Source of the DNA: Bacillus sp. BGMRC 2118
GTDB lineage: Bacteria; Bacillota; Bacilli; Bacillales; SA4
Assembly: GCA_008364785.1 (NCBI GenBank)
Contig: VTTJ01000009.1
Span: forward strand, 62,001 to 126,000
DNA length: 64,000 nucleotides
Reading direction: 5' to 3'
Both the position numbers and the translations under genes were made by a program. Below the pieces are notes generated by a model. It did no database searches, had not been told where the DNA came from, and saw only the letters and a list, made by a program, of their open reading frames with translations. Shown here one piece after another: positions 6,325-15,455 of the stretch (the stretch's first letter is position 1; each line of letters begins with the position of its first letter).

Positions 6325-8955
6325 TTAGTTTACAACTTCAACTCTGTGCAAGAGCTTCTCCATTTCCTCACGGTTAACGGGAGGACTGAATAAGTAACCT
6401 TGAATCTCATCACAGCCCATCTGTGAGAGAAGGTTGCGTTCAAATTCTGTCTCGACACCTTCTGCGACTACGTTCAGTTTTAGACCATGAGCAATTTCAA
6501 AGATCGATCTAACTAATAGCTGCTGTTTCTCATGTTGATCTATATCTTTGATAAATTGGCGGTCAATCTTAATCTCATCCATCGGTAGTTTCAACAACTG
6601 ATACAGAGATGAAAATCCCTTTCCAAAGTCATCAATGGAAATGTGTACACCTAATTCCTTTAGCCTTTGGATGACTTCCGCTACATGCTGAGGATTTTTA
6701 ATAAAGACACTTTCCGTAATTTCTAGCTTTAAGTCTTTCGGGTTTAAACCAGTTTCATCTAGTGCCTTTCTCACCATTGCCACTAAATAATCCTGTTGGA
6801 AATGCTTTGCCGAGATATTCACCGAGATTGGTACATGCTGCAATCCTTGATCTTGCCACTTTTTATTTTGTTTGCATGCCTCGATGAGTGACCATTCATC
6901 AATTTGAAAAATTAATCCTATTTCTTCTGCTATTGGAATAAATATTCCTGGTGAGACAAATCCTAGCTTCGGATCGTTCCAGCGTAATAAGGCTTCCATG
7001 CTCGTAATTTTTCCACCCATCGTTTTCGGTTGGTAATATTGTTCAAATCCACCTTTATCCACAACCGAACGGAGAGCATTTTCAATCACTAGCCGCTTCT
7101 GGAATTTATCCCTCATCGTGTCATGATAAAATTGTGCAACATTACCTCCCTTTTCCTTTGATATGTACATCGCTATATCTGCAAATTTCACTAGTGTATC
7201 TAAATCTGTCGCATCATCAGGATACATACTCACACCAACACTCGCGGTAATATACAGCATTTGACCGTTGATTTCAAAGAAGGTCGAAAATTCTCTTAAC
7301 ACTGCATCCACTGTTTCTTGAACCTCATCAACATGATGTACACGATCTACGATGACAAATTCATCGCCACCAAGACGAAATATCTCTCTTCTCTCTTGTT
7401 GGAGGTGACTTAATTTAGTTGCTGTTAGTTGAAGAAGCAAATCTCCAGCATCATGACCTAACGTATCATTTATTTGCTTAAATTGATTTAAGTCTAAAAA
7501 GATAATCGCAATTCTTTCAGTTGCATCTACTTGTATTAAGTCTTTTACATACTTTTGAAAGAAATGACGGTTAGGCAGATGAGTTAAGCTGTCATAAAAG
7601 GCTAATTGATGCAACTTGTCCTCAGACTCCTGCAGTTTTTCTTTTTGCTTACTCAGTCTTTTATTCATTTCAATACTTTCTGTGAAGAGTTCTTTTAGCT
7701 TATCTGCCATTTCCCGCAGGTTACTGCTGATTAGTCGCAGCTCTGCTATTGTGCTCTGTGGCCATTCAATCTTTTCAAAAGTGCGCAGCTTTTCTGGTAA
7801 TCCTGTCGTTACTTTTGTCAAGCTGCTTAAATTTTGGGTTAACACCCTCGTAACACTCATGACTAGTAAAATTGCAATCAATGAAAATAGCCCTAAATAC
7901 TTGATCTGTTCAATCGTCACCTTGAAGATTTGCTCTTGAGATTTTGACATAGGAAATTGAATGACTACCTGAATCGGTACACTGTCTAGTTGCTTTGAAT
8001 AAATATATTGCCCTCGACTCCATTGAATGATAGGCTGGTTAGTTGAGCCTTTTGGCAAGGCTTCATAATAATCTGAAGATACTTGTTTAAAATTGTAGTG
8101 ATTCTGCCAATCATACGTTGTTTGAACACGAACATTCCGTATCGTTGAGGCAAGCACATGATTGGAGTTTGTTAAAATAATAATATTCGATTCTTGCATT
8201 CTATGTCGTTGAATTAGTTCTCCCAATTCACTCGATTGGAACACTTCATTAATTGCCAGATGTTGAAAATCATCCTTTTTCCAGTACTCCAGCTCTCTCT
8301 CCATCCGGTTTACAATCATCTCAGCACTAACTATTTGATTGCGAGTGGTTGTATCATGCGTATTCCACGTGTTCGAAATTACACTGATGAAAAAAGGAAC
8401 AAGTATTGCAAATATCGTAATTTGAGTGAGAAATTGATGTACCGAAACGTTATTTTTGTTTAATCTATTATTTTTAGTAAATTTGTAAAATGGAAAATAG
8501 GCTAGGAGCATATCTGCTATTAACACGTTAAATAAGCCATTAACGATTGATTTACTGATTTGAAAATACAAGGCATCCCCTGATATGGATATATAATGTA
8601 GGGCATATAACATAATGGCACCAAGTGATATCCAAAAGAGAACATCCACGAAGAACATTTTTGCTTTTCTTCCTTTTAAGAAAAAGGAACCAACAAAAAT
8701 AATTTCTATAACACTGACCAGATTTGATGCAATATTCATCGTTTCCTTCGGTACAAATAAAAGAGATGTAAGGCCGACAATCACTGCAGCACGTAAGCCG
8801 AAAATCCGAAGTAAAACAAATAAAAATATTGTAGAGAATGTAAGTGAGATACCATAAACAAACGTTAAATTAAATTTTGTTGTGATAAACACTAGACTAA
8901 TGAGAGTTAATAATAAAATTATTTCACTGTTTATATGTTTCTTTAACTTAAGCAT
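6325..8955 (-). CDS. Membrane GGDEF-EAL c-di-GMP turnover protein
   Basis: This predicted bifunctional c-di-GMP enzyme has about 876 residues. The N-terminal 200 residues hold several membrane helices. An extracytoplasmic sensor-like region covers about 205-355 and is closed by another helix and a HAMP-like linker with a coiled coil at about 380-455. GGDEF and EAL domains follow. Both active sites look intact: RLGGDEF for the cyclase, and MEALLRW, N in VNIS, ITESV, DDFGKG, KID and AEGVET for the phosphodiesterase. The RxxD inhibitory site before GGDEF is missing. The longest frame begins with GTG at 8973, but GGAG lies eight bases before the ATG at 8955. It is a single-gene transcript. Confidence 0.9.
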   Translation of the reverse strand: MLKLKKHINSEIILLLTLISLVFITTKFNLTFVYGISLTFSTIFLFVLLRIFGLRAAVIVGLTSLLFVPKETMNIASNLVSVIEIIFVGSFFLKGRKAKMFFVDVLFWISLGAIMLYALHYISISGDALYFQISKSIVNGLFNVLIADMLLAYFPFYKFTKNNRLNKNNVSVHQFLTQITIFAILVPFFISVISNTWNTHDTTTRNQIVSAEMIVNRMERELEYWKKDDFQHLAINEVFQSSELGELIQRHRMQESNIIILTNSNHVLASTIRNVRVQTTYDWQNHYNFKQVSSDYYEALPKGSTNQPIIQWSRGQYIYSKQLDSVPIQVVIQFPMSKSQEQIFKVTIEQIKYLGLFSLIAILLVMSVTRVLTQNLSSLTKVTTGLPEKLRTFEKIEWPQSTIAELRLISSNLREMADKLKELFTESIEMNKRLSKQKEKLQESEDKLHQLAFYDSLTHLPNRHFFQKYVKDLIQVDATERIAIIFLDLNQFKQINDTLGHDAGDLLLQLTATKLSHLQQERREIFRLGGDEFVIVDRVHHVDEVQETVDAVLREFSTFFEINGQMLYITASVGVSMYPDDATDLDTLVKFADIAMYISKEKGGNVAQFYHDTMRDKFQKRLVIENALRSVVDKGGFEQYYQPKTMGGKITSMEALLRWNDPKLGFVSPGIFIPIAEEIGLIFQIDEWSLIEACKQNKKWQDQGLQHVPISVNISAKHFQQDYLVAMVRKALDETGLNPKDLKLEITESVFIKNPQHVAEVIQRLKELGVHISIDDFGKGFSSLYQLLKLPMDEIKIDRQFIKDIDQHEKQQLLVRSIFEIAHGLKLNVVAEGVETEFERNLLSQMGCDEIQGYLFSPPVNREEMEKLLHRVEVVN

Positions 8956-9095
8956 TTTCTGTCTCCAATTCACACGTTCAAAGAAAATTTTGCCATTATA
9001 TGTCGATGTTTATCATACCATACAGACAATACTTTGGATATATTTGCAAATTGGATAGAACTTATGTATTTTGTAATTCGTTCTATGTGCTAAAT

Positions 9096-9140
9096 GTAAT
9101 AGTTCCGGAACTCATTGCAAATTCCGGAACCACGTATTAC
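9096..9140 (-). terminator. Inverted repeat at the 3' end of the vWA gene
   Basis: GTAATA and TATTAC flank two copies of TTCCGGAA separated by 11 bases, forming a 45-base near-palindrome that overlaps the vWA stop codon. There is no T tract, so termination is uncertain; each TTCCGGAA is itself palindromic and the element could also be a protein site for the GGDEF-EAL promoter. Confidence 0.4.
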
Positions 9141-9718
9141 TTCCTTATTCTTTTTTCCATGACCGCCTCGGTGACGACATTGTACATTGCTTCCACACCT
9201 TTACTATTTGACTCAAAATGGTAGGCATGATCGGCATGTATTCCTATAAGATCTGCTTCCTTAGCAACATCAATATTTGCTCCCATAAATATGAAATCCC
9301 ACTTATATTTTTCCTGTTGATGACGAATAAGCTCTTTTACCTTCGTATACGTAAATTCTCGGCTTGCATTTTCCATCCCATCAGTTGTGATGACAAAGAT
9401 GACTTTTTCTGATCGCTCATCCTCATGAGTTTTCGATAGCCTTAAGCCTACATCTAATATCGTCTTCCCCACAGCGTCAAGCAATGCAGTACACCCTCTT
9501 ACATAATATTGATCACTCGTTAGTTTTACATCATGAGCATCCACTCCGTTCCAAAGTATTTCATACTCATCATCAAATAATACGGCTGTCAGCTTCGTTG
9601 GCCCCATTTGACATTGCCTCTTTATAAACCCATTAAATCCTCCAATTGTATCATCCTCTAATCCTCCCATTGACCCACTTCTGTCTAGTAAAAAAATAAG
9701 CTCTGTGCTGTTTTTCAA
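9137..9718 (-). CDS. von Willebrand factor A domain protein
   Basis: This 193-residue protein is almost wholly one vWA domain. The metal-ion-dependent adhesion site is visible as DRSGSM close to the N-terminus, a threonine in GCTALLD, and TTDG later in the fold. It ends with a MGANIDV segment. The longest frame starts upstream, but AGAGGG lies seven bases before a TTG at 9718 and this gives a domain starting correctly at the first strand, so I use the TTG start. It is cytosolic, with no signal peptide. It is divergent from the HTH gene at 9816, with fewer than 100 bases between them, so the two may act together. vWA domains usually bind protein partners; the partner is unknown. Confidence 0.85.
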   Translation of the reverse strand: MKNSTELIFLLDRSGSMGGLEDDTIGGFNGFIKRQCQMGPTKLTAVLFDDEYEILWNGVDAHDVKLTSDQYYVRGCTALLDAVGKTILDVGLRLSKTHEDERSEKVIFVITTDGMENASREFTYTKVKELIRHQQEKYKWDFIFMGANIDVAKEADLIGIHADHAYHFESNSKGVEAMYNVVTEAVMEKRIRK

Positions 9719-9815
9719 AGTAAACCCTCTCCCTTTCCTTATCATGTTATAATCATAATGAAAATGGATCATGATATGGTCGCCTGTAAAGCGACATTTA
9801 GGGAGGTTTTGCCGA

Positions 9816-10307
9816 ATGCTAGATCAAACCCTTTTACGAGAGCTAGAAAGCTACATTCACTTACATACAAACGTGATGCTTACCTTACAAAAATCAGCAG
9901 AGTTTAATGTATATGAATATGAAGAAATGCATTCAATAGAGCTGGAACTATTTATTAAGGAAAAAAGACAGCCTTCCTTTAAGGAAGTATTGTTTCGCTT
10001 CATAGATGAGAAAGAAAATGTTAGTGATGCTGAGATTTATACGCGAGCAGGCATGGACAGGAGACACTTCTCAAAAATTAGATCCACTCCAGGTTACAAG
10101 CCTAAAAAAAGCACAGTAGCTGCGCTCTGCTTGGCACTTGAACTGAGTGTAGAAGATACAGATACCCTTTTGAATTCAGCTGGTTATTCACTAACCGACA
10201 ATGATACGTCAGATTTAATTCTCCAGTTTTTCATTGAAAAGGAGATGTACGACTTACAGGAAGTAAATCTTGCATTAGACCACTTTAGTATGAAAACAAT
10301 ACCGTAA
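9816..10307 (+). CDS. Helix-turn-helix protein divergent from vWA gene
   Basis: I do not recognise a named gene. The 163-residue product has an N-terminal helical segment and then a segment resembling an XRE-type helix-turn-helix (DAEIYTRAGMDRRHFSKIRS followed by PKKSTVAALCLALELSVEDT). In it, ARAGM-like and HFSKIR parts fit the two recognition helices and LALELSVEDTDTLLNSAGY the scaffold helices. GGGAGG lies nine bases before the ATG at 9816; a longer frame begins at 9771. It probably binds DNA and may control itself and the vWA gene across the short divergent spacer; this is inference. Confidence 0.7.
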   Translation: MLDQTLLRELESYIHLHTNVMLTLQKSAEFNVYEYEEMHSIELELFIKEKRQPSFKEVLFRFIDEKENVSDAEIYTRAGMDRRHFSKIRSTPGYKPKKSTVAALCLALELSVEDTDTLLNSAGYSLTDNDTSDLILQFFIEKEMYDLQEVNLALDHFSMKTIP

Positions 10308-10375
10308 GAGAAAATAATGGTACTATAGAGATGGATCAATAAACACAAATATTTAGACAGCGTAGGTGACGAGAT

Positions 10376-10765
10376 ATGTTAGAAATTAAAACTTCGGATG
10401 TAAGCGATGGAGAATTTAATAGAGGTGTCTTCGCAACACAAGATTTAAAAAAGGGACAATTGATTCACGTAGCACCGGTGATTCCGTACCCAAACGAGCA
10501 GCATCAGCACATAGAAAAAACACTACTTGAGGATTATGTATTTGAATACGGCGTAAACCACTGTGCTCTTTTATTAGGTTATGGAATGCTATTCAATCAT
10601 TCATATGAACCAAATGCCTATTATGAAATTGTATTTGAGAATCACTCTTTTGAATTCTTCGCTTACCGAGATATAAAAGCTGGTGAAGAAGTTTTCATTA
10701 ACTATAACGGTGAAGTGGACGATAACGAACCGCTTTGGTTTAACAAGGACAAAGAAGAAGAATAA
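10376..10765 (+). CDS. Small SET-domain protein
   Basis: This 129-residue protein is a minimal SET domain, the fold of lysine methyltransferases that use S-adenosylmethionine. Motifs in order are RGVFATQDLKKGQLI near the N-terminus, the pseudoknot motif NHSYEPNA at about residues 79-86, and the closing AYRDIKAGEEVFINYNG, where Y of INY is the usual catalytic or substrate tyrosine. There is no pre-SET or cysteine-rich post-SET region, as is normal for bacterial forms. AGGTGACGAG precedes the ATG. It follows the HTH gene on the same strand by about 70 bases. The substrate is unknown. Confidence 0.85.
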   Translation: MLEIKTSDVSDGEFNRGVFATQDLKKGQLIHVAPVIPYPNEQHQHIEKTLLEDYVFEYGVNHCALLLGYGMLFNHSYEPNAYYEIVFENHSFEFFAYRDIKAGEEVFINYNGEVDDNEPLWFNKDKEEE

Positions 10766-10767
10766 GG

Positions 10768-10811
10768 AAAAGGCGTATTCCATACTAAACAGGAATACGC
10801 TTTCTTGTTTT
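10768..10811 (+). terminator. Bidirectional terminator
   Basis: GCGTATTCC and GGAATACGC form a nine-pair stem flanked by AAA on the left and TTTCTTGTTTT on the right, between the SET gene and the convergent acetyltransferase. Confidence 0.75.
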
Positions 10812-11592
10812 ACTGACCTTCATTAAATATAGTACATACTTCATAAACCTTCTGTGCATTATATTTAAATCCGATATATTGATAGTTTTGCTTTCGATAC
10901 ATGTCACGCGGTGTATCTTCGCCATCAGCTACTAAAATTACGGTCTTATCGTTATACATATCCATAACAAGCCTTTGTAATCTACTACCAATCCCTTTTC
11001 GTTGAAACTCGTCGTCTACAACTAAATCATCAATCTCTGCATATTCATCAGAAATAATGACTTGAACAGAACCAGCAGGCGTTCCTTGATAGTAGGCAAG
11101 TATTTGAACAATGTTTGGATTTTCAAAGTTTCGTTTATGAAGACCTACCTTTTGATCCGCAAACTCCTCACCGAATGTTAAATCCTGTTCATATTGAAGC
11201 TTTAAGAACACATCGAAAATCTCGCTAGTCACAACTTTTATTTCAATATCAGGATGCTTGCCAACGTTTGGAAAGTGATCTGGCCTAATTGCATACAGCT
11301 CATAAAATCCAATATCGTAATTCTCATTCGTTAAATAAGCCGTTACCTCTTCAGATATCTTCTCATTCTCAGGAAAAGCAAATTTCACATGCTTCTGTCC
11401 TCGTTGCATATGAAATTCTCTTAAAAAGTCTGCTGCTTTTTTGAATTCCTCTACTGTAGGCATTTTCTTAAATTCTATGAAGTTACTATCATATCGTTTT
11501 AACATTTCTGGATAGTGAAAATGTCGATATAACTCATTTTCAGCATATATTGTAGCAGGATTATCGATATGATCAAATGTGATCTGTTTCAT
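10810..11592 (-). CDS. GNAT N-acetyltransferase with N-terminal extension
   Basis: This is a protein of about 260 residues. The first 120 residues are a divergent half without clear motifs, and the C-terminal half carries a GNAT core: EIDDLVVDDEFQRKGIGSRLQRLVMDMY with the RKGIGSR acetyl-CoA loop, then a strand with VADGEDTPRDMYRKQNYQYIG. Substrate cannot be named. The longest frame begins at 11640, but GGAGC precedes the ATG at 11592 at a good distance. It is monocistronic, and the 21-bp periodic array sits in its upstream region. Confidence 0.85.
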   Translation of the reverse strand: MKQITFDHIDNPATIYAENELYRHFHYPEMLKRYDSNFIEFKKMPTVEEFKKAADFLREFHMQRGQKHVKFAFPENEKISEEVTAYLTNENYDIGFYELYAIRPDHFPNVGKHPDIEIKVVTSEIFDVFLKLQYEQDLTFGEEFADQKVGLHKRNFENPNIVQILAYYQGTPAGSVQVIISDEYAEIDDLVVDDEFQRKGIGSRLQRLVMDMYNDKTVILVADGEDTPRDMYRKQNYQYIGFKYNAQKVYEVCTIFNEGQ

Positions 11593-11670
11593 TGGTCTTG
11601 CTCCTTTATTTTTAGTTATTATTATTATACTATTTTCCAATTTATAGTGTGTGAATTTTTAAATGACGTG

Positions 11671-11770
11671 TTATTTGGACCAGTTCTGTATTATTTTGGA
11701 CGAGTTTTCGAAGGTATTGGACAAGTTTCCAAATATTTTGGACGACTTTCTTCATTTTTTGGACTCATTT
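11671..11770. repeat. 21-bp periodic array, TTGGAC core (array I)
   Basis: TTGGAC starts at 11675, 11696, 11717, 11738 and 11759, exactly 21 bases apart each time. The base after the core is often followed by GA and a T run (ACGAGTTT, ACAAGTTT, ACGACTTT, ACTCATTT); the remaining positions vary. It lies about 30 bases past the RNase J terminator hairpin and upstream of the acetyltransferase. Confidence 0.8.
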
Positions 11771-11791
11771 ACAAATAGTGGAAGTAACTAA

Positions 11792-11827
11792 GCCGAAAGA
11801 GGCAACCCGACCTTTCGTCGGATTGCC
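11792..11827 (-). terminator. Terminator hairpin after the RNase J gene
   Basis: GGCAATCCGAC and GTCGGGTTGCC (minus strand) form an imperfect 11-pair stem around a five-base loop, followed by CTCTTTC. The T tract is weak. Confidence 0.6.
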
Positions 11828-11831
11828 AGCA

Positions 11832-13493
11832 TCACACTTCAATGATAATCGGAAGAATCATCGGCTTGCGCTTTGTTTTCTCATAAAGGAATTGACCAAC
11901 TGCTTTCTTCACATCTTGCTTGATTACGCCCCATTGACTGCGTTCAGAGGTTTTGATGTCACCTACCGTATGTTTAATTAACCGATTAACATCTCGAAGC
12001 AACTGTTCTGAGTCCTTTACAAACACAAAGCCACGTGTAATTGTGTCCGGATTGGAAATGAGTTTTCGCTCTGATTTGCTCATCGTCAACACAACAACGA
12101 GCATACCGTCTTCTGATAGCTGCCTACGGTCACGTAGTACTATTTCACCTACATCCCCAACACCCACACCGTCTACATAGGTGTTACCTGCTTGTACTTT
12201 GCGTGTTTGGCGAGCTTCTCCATTTTTGATGTCAACTACATCACCATTTTCCAATAGAAATGAATGACCGGCTTCTACACCAACCGACTCAGCTAGTAAC
12301 CGGTGGTGATGCAGCATCCGTAGTTCACCGTGAATTGGCACGAAGTATTTAGGCTTCATTAATGTAAGCATTAATTTTAGGTCTTCTTGATAACCGTGTC
12401 CGGAAACATGCATGCCCGTCGTACTGCCTGTACCATAAATGACTTTTGCACCAATTGAGTAGAGGTTATCAATAATTCGTGTTACATTTCGTTCATTTCC
12501 AGGTATCGGACCTGCGGCAAATATCACGGTATCTCCACGGTGAATATCAACTCCGCGGAAATTCCCGGTTGATAGACGGGCAAGTGCTGCCATCGGTTCA
12601 CCTTGACTTCCTGTACAGAGAATCGTTACCTTCTCTGGAGGATAGTCGTTAATTTCCTGCTGATCAATAATCATTCCTTCTGGCACATCTAAATATCCTC
12701 GTTCAATTGCTACATCTACGACATTTACCATACTTCGTCCAAGTAGAGCCAACTTACGATTTGTACGAATGGTGGCTTCGACCACCTGCTGCACGCGATT
12801 CACATTAGAAGCAAACGTTGTCACAATTATTTTTCCTTCCGCCTTTAAAAAGGCTTCCATCACATGTTCGCCAACAATACGTTCGGATGGAGATAATCCC
12901 GGACGCTCTGCATTCGTACTCTCAGATAAAAGAAGCAACACGCCTTTATTACCGATCTCAGCCATTTTATGAATATCTGCATACTGTTGATTAACGGGAG
13001 TTAAATCAAACTTAAAATCACCTGTATGTACGATATTACCTTCTGGTGTAGTAAATAAAATCCCTATACAATCTGGAATACTATGATTCACCTTAAAAAA
13101 GCTTATCTTTACTTTACCGATTTCAATTTCCTTTTCGGAGTTAATCTCATGTAGTTCTGTTTCCCGCAATAGCTTATGTTCTGTAAGCTTCAGCTCAATT
13201 AACCCTAATGTAAATCGTGTTGCATAAACGGGTACATTTAGCTTTTTTAAAAAATATGGGATGCCACCAATATGATCTTCATGACCATGAGTAACAAGAA
13301 GTGCTTTCACTTTTTCCTTATTATCTTCTAAGTAACTTAAGTCTGGAATGATTAAATCAATACCAAGTAAACTCTCATCAGGAAACTTATTTCCGCAATC
13401 AATAATGATAATGTCATCTTCGTATTGAATTGCGTACATGTTTTTCCCAACCTCATGTAAGCCGCCTAATGCAAATACTGACAATGTACTCAA
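11832..13493 (-). CDS. Ribonuclease J family protein
   Basis: This 553-residue metallo-beta-lactamase/beta-CASP ribonuclease degrades and matures RNA with 5'-exo and endonuclease activity. The metal site is HGHEDH (residues 69-74), HTGD (156-159) and the later CTGSQGEP, SGHG and PIHGE motifs; the C-terminal KRKPMILPIIIEV tail is typical. It has the complete HGHEDH of RNase J1, not the altered motif of J2, but the insertion GTGSTTGMH and the lack of an adjacent rpoY-like small gene argue that it may be an additional paralogue rather than the main rnjA. It is downstream of dbpA on the same strand but separated by that gene's terminator. The RBS lies in GGAGGTACTTACC before the ATG, an acceptable spacing. 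Confidence 0.93.
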   Translation of the reverse strand: MSTLSVFALGGLHEVGKNMYAIQYEDDIIIIDCGNKFPDESLLGIDLIIPDLSYLEDNKEKVKALLVTHGHEDHIGGIPYFLKKLNVPVYATRFTLGLIELKLTEHKLLRETELHEINSEKEIEIGKVKISFFKVNHSIPDCIGILFTTPEGNIVHTGDFKFDLTPVNQQYADIHKMAEIGNKGVLLLLSESTNAERPGLSPSERIVGEHVMEAFLKAEGKIIVTTFASNVNRVQQVVEATIRTNRKLALLGRSMVNVVDVAIERGYLDVPEGMIIDQQEINDYPPEKVTILCTGSQGEPMAALARLSTGNFRGVDIHRGDTVIFAAGPIPGNERNVTRIIDNLYSIGAKVIYGTGSTTGMHVSGHGYQEDLKLMLTLMKPKYFVPIHGELRMLHHHRLLAESVGVEAGHSFLLENGDVVDIKNGEARQTRKVQAGNTYVDGVGVGDVGEIVLRDRRQLSEDGMLVVVLTMSKSERKLISNPDTITRGFVFVKDSEQLLRDVNRLIKHTVGDIKTSERSQWGVIKQDVKKAVGQFLYEKTKRKPMILPIIIEV

Positions 13494-13561
13494 GGTAAGT
13501 ACCTCCTACGTTTCATAATACTGTTAGTATGTTCCTTTCGTTTTCATTTATTATTAGGATA

Positions 13562-13595
13562 CAAAAATAGACGACCGAAATATATTCGGTCGTCC
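13562..13595 (-). terminator. Intrinsic terminator of dbpA
   Basis: GACGACCGAA and TTCGGTCGTC make a perfect ten-pair stem around five bases, followed on the minus strand by TATTTTTG. Confidence 0.85.
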
Positions 13596-13600
13596 TCACC

Positions 13601-15037
13601 TTATTTCATTGCTTTACTTACCTTTAGCTTCTTGCCCTTGACAGTTGTATGCTCCATTGCCTGCAGGACTAATGAGCCTTTTCCATTTAAGATATCCACA
13701 TACGTTAAGTTATCTTGAATATTGATGATTCCAATGTCCTCTGAAGTAACACCCGGAATATTAGAAAGGGTTCCGACAAAATCCACCGCTCTAAATTTCT
13801 TCTTCTTTCCGCCACTAAAGTGAAGCTTCATAATATCTTGGTTTATTCTTGCTGTTTTGTTATTTCTTACAACTCGGCGTCCACCGATTTTTTCCTCAAA
13901 AGCGGCCAATCCTTTAGACACTTCTTGTTTCGTCGGAGCAGCCATTCGTGGAAGTTCAAAACCAACGTAACGTTCAATGGCTCTCACAAACTTTGCTTCA
14001 TTCGGTGTTGCAAACGTAATTGCCTTTCCTTTATTACCCGCTCTTCCTGTTCTGCCCGTACGGTGTACATAGCTTTCTTTTTCAAATGGAACATCATAAT
14101 TGATAATAAGTGTAACATTATCAATGTCAATTCCTCTAGCTGCAACATCAGTTGCAATGAGATAACGGAAGTTCCCCGCTTTAAAGCCATCCATAACAGC
14201 AAATCGGTCTTCTTGGAGCAAACCGCCATGTAGTCGTTCACAAGAATAATTAGCTTCCTCCAATTCCTTGTAAACTGTTTCTACATGTTCCTTCGTTTTA
14301 CAGAAGATGATACAGCTTTCAGGATTTTCCACTACTGTTACATCCTTTAATACTGAAATCTTCTCTTCTTCATTCACTTCTAGTAGAAAGTGTTCAATGC
14401 TATCAGTTGTAATCTCGGAAGGTGCAATTTCAATATGAACAGGTTCCTTCATATACTTATAACAAAGGGTCTCAACGTCTTTTGGCAAAGTTGCAGAGAA
14501 AACCATTGTCACACGATCTAAAGGAAGCTGCTTTATTATTTCTTCTACCTTGTCAATAAAGCCCATATTTAACATTTCATCTGCTTCGTCAATGATTAAG
14601 TATTTTACTTTGTCTAAAGACAACGTGCCACGATCTATGTGATCAATCATTCTCCCTGGTGTGCCCACAACAACGTGTGTCTTTTGCTTTAATTCTTCCT
14701 TTTGTCTCGCAAAGGGTTCCTTCCCATAAACAGCCATCGCCTTAATACGCTTAAACCTGCCAATGTTCGTGATATCTTCTCGAACTTGAACAGCAAGTTC
14801 TCTCGTCGGGGTTAGAATAATGGCTTGTGGTAATTTTTCCTCCCATTGAATAAGTTCACAGATCGGTATACCAAAAGAGGCTGTTTTTCCGCTTCCTGTC
14901 TGTGATTTCACAACTAAATCCTTCTGCTCCAACGCCTGTGGTATCACTTCACGCTGAACCTCAGTAGGGTTTTCATATTTTAATACGTTCAATGCTCGTT
15001 TAATTTCATCACTTAACTGATAATCGTTAAAATTCAT
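13601..15037 (-). CDS. dbpA: DEAD-box RNA helicase DbpA/YxiN
   Basis: This ATP-dependent RNA helicase is specific for 23S rRNA hairpin 92 and acts in large-subunit assembly. The 478 residues match B. subtilis YxiN (479) along their length. Motifs in order are the Q motif upstream of [24 protein letters not shown] ([13 protein letters not shown]), [20 protein letters not shown] and [12 protein letters not shown]. The C-terminal RNA-recognition domain begins near residue 400 with [20 protein letters not shown] and ends in [15 protein letters not shown]. It is monocistronic with its own terminator and neighbours the RNase J gene, also RNA-related. Confidence 0.95.
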   Translation of the reverse strand: MNFNDYQLSDEIKRALNVLKYENPTEVQREVIPQALEQKDLVVKSQTGSGKTASFGIPICELIQWEEKLPQAIILTPTRELAVQVREDITNIGRFKRIKAMAVYGKEPFARQKEELKQKTHVVVGTPGRMIDHIDRGTLSLDKVKYLIIDEADEMLNMGFIDKVEEIIKQLPLDRVTMVFSATLPKDVETLCYKYMKEPVHIEIAPSEITTDSIEHFLLEVNEEEKISVLKDVTVVENPESCIIFCKTKEHVETVYKELEEANYSCERLHGGLLQEDRFAVMDGFKAGNFRYLIATDVAARGIDIDNVTLIINYDVPFEKESYVHRTGRTGRAGNKGKAITFATPNEAKFVRAIERYVGFELPRMAAPTKQEVSKGLAAFEEKIGGRRVVRNNKTARINQDIMKLHFSGGKKKKFRAVDFVGTLSNIPGVTSEDIGIINIQDNLTYVDILNGKGSLVLQAMEHTTVKGKKLKVSKAMK

Positions 15038-15221
15038 GTCGCAACCTCATTATCTTTTATTATCCGACTTCTTTATAGGATTCTCACAGAAAACGATCAT
15101 ATACAAATTTCGAATATGTTCATTATACTTGATAGATGAATTGGGCGACGTTTATTTTTTTCATTTACTATTTAACGTCATCTAAAATGTGATGCCATAG
15201 ACAAACATTCCTTAAGAAACA

Positions 15222-15255
15222 ATAAAAAAGACTCCGACTACATGACAGAGTCTTT
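15222..15255 (-). terminator. Terminator beyond the left 189-bp repeat
   Basis: AAAGACTC and GAGTCTTT surround a 13-base loop; on the minus strand the hairpin is followed by TTTTTTATTG. Reading leftward from the VanZ gene it is the first terminator met, after the repeat copy. Confidence 0.6.
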
Positions 15256-15260
15256 CTGTT

Positions 15261-15449
15261 AGGCTCTTTTCTAAAACATTTTTGCTTTTCGTACAATTAA
15301 TCTGGATGTACAACCAGTTTTAGAAGCAATTGAGGTTGGATTAGAAAAGAGCAAATACCTATATGTATAGAAGTATCTAAATACTAAGGTAAAATTCCGG
15401 CTTCCTGAGATTTTTACTAGAAAGCAACAATCTATACGAAATAAGCCTT
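15261..15449 (+). repeat. 189-bp interspersed repeat, copy A
   Basis: The copy begins AGGCTCTTTTCTAAAAC and ends GCAACAATCTATACGAAATAAGCCT. The left half can fold through GCTCTTTTCTAA with TTAGAAAAGAGC and GTACA with TGTAC, and the right half through GTATAG with CTATAC. It faces copy B across the VanZ gene. Three further related copies or part-copies occur in this window. Confidence 0.85.
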
Positions 15450-15455
15450 CCGTTA

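Noticed and set aside
11671..11770. Array I as a CRISPR array, or as a coding heptad repeat in the frame at 11569-11778
   Set aside because: The conserved core is only six to eight bases with a 21-bp period, no cas genes are near, and the frame has no ribosome binding site; the protein repeat merely reflects 21 being a multiple of three.
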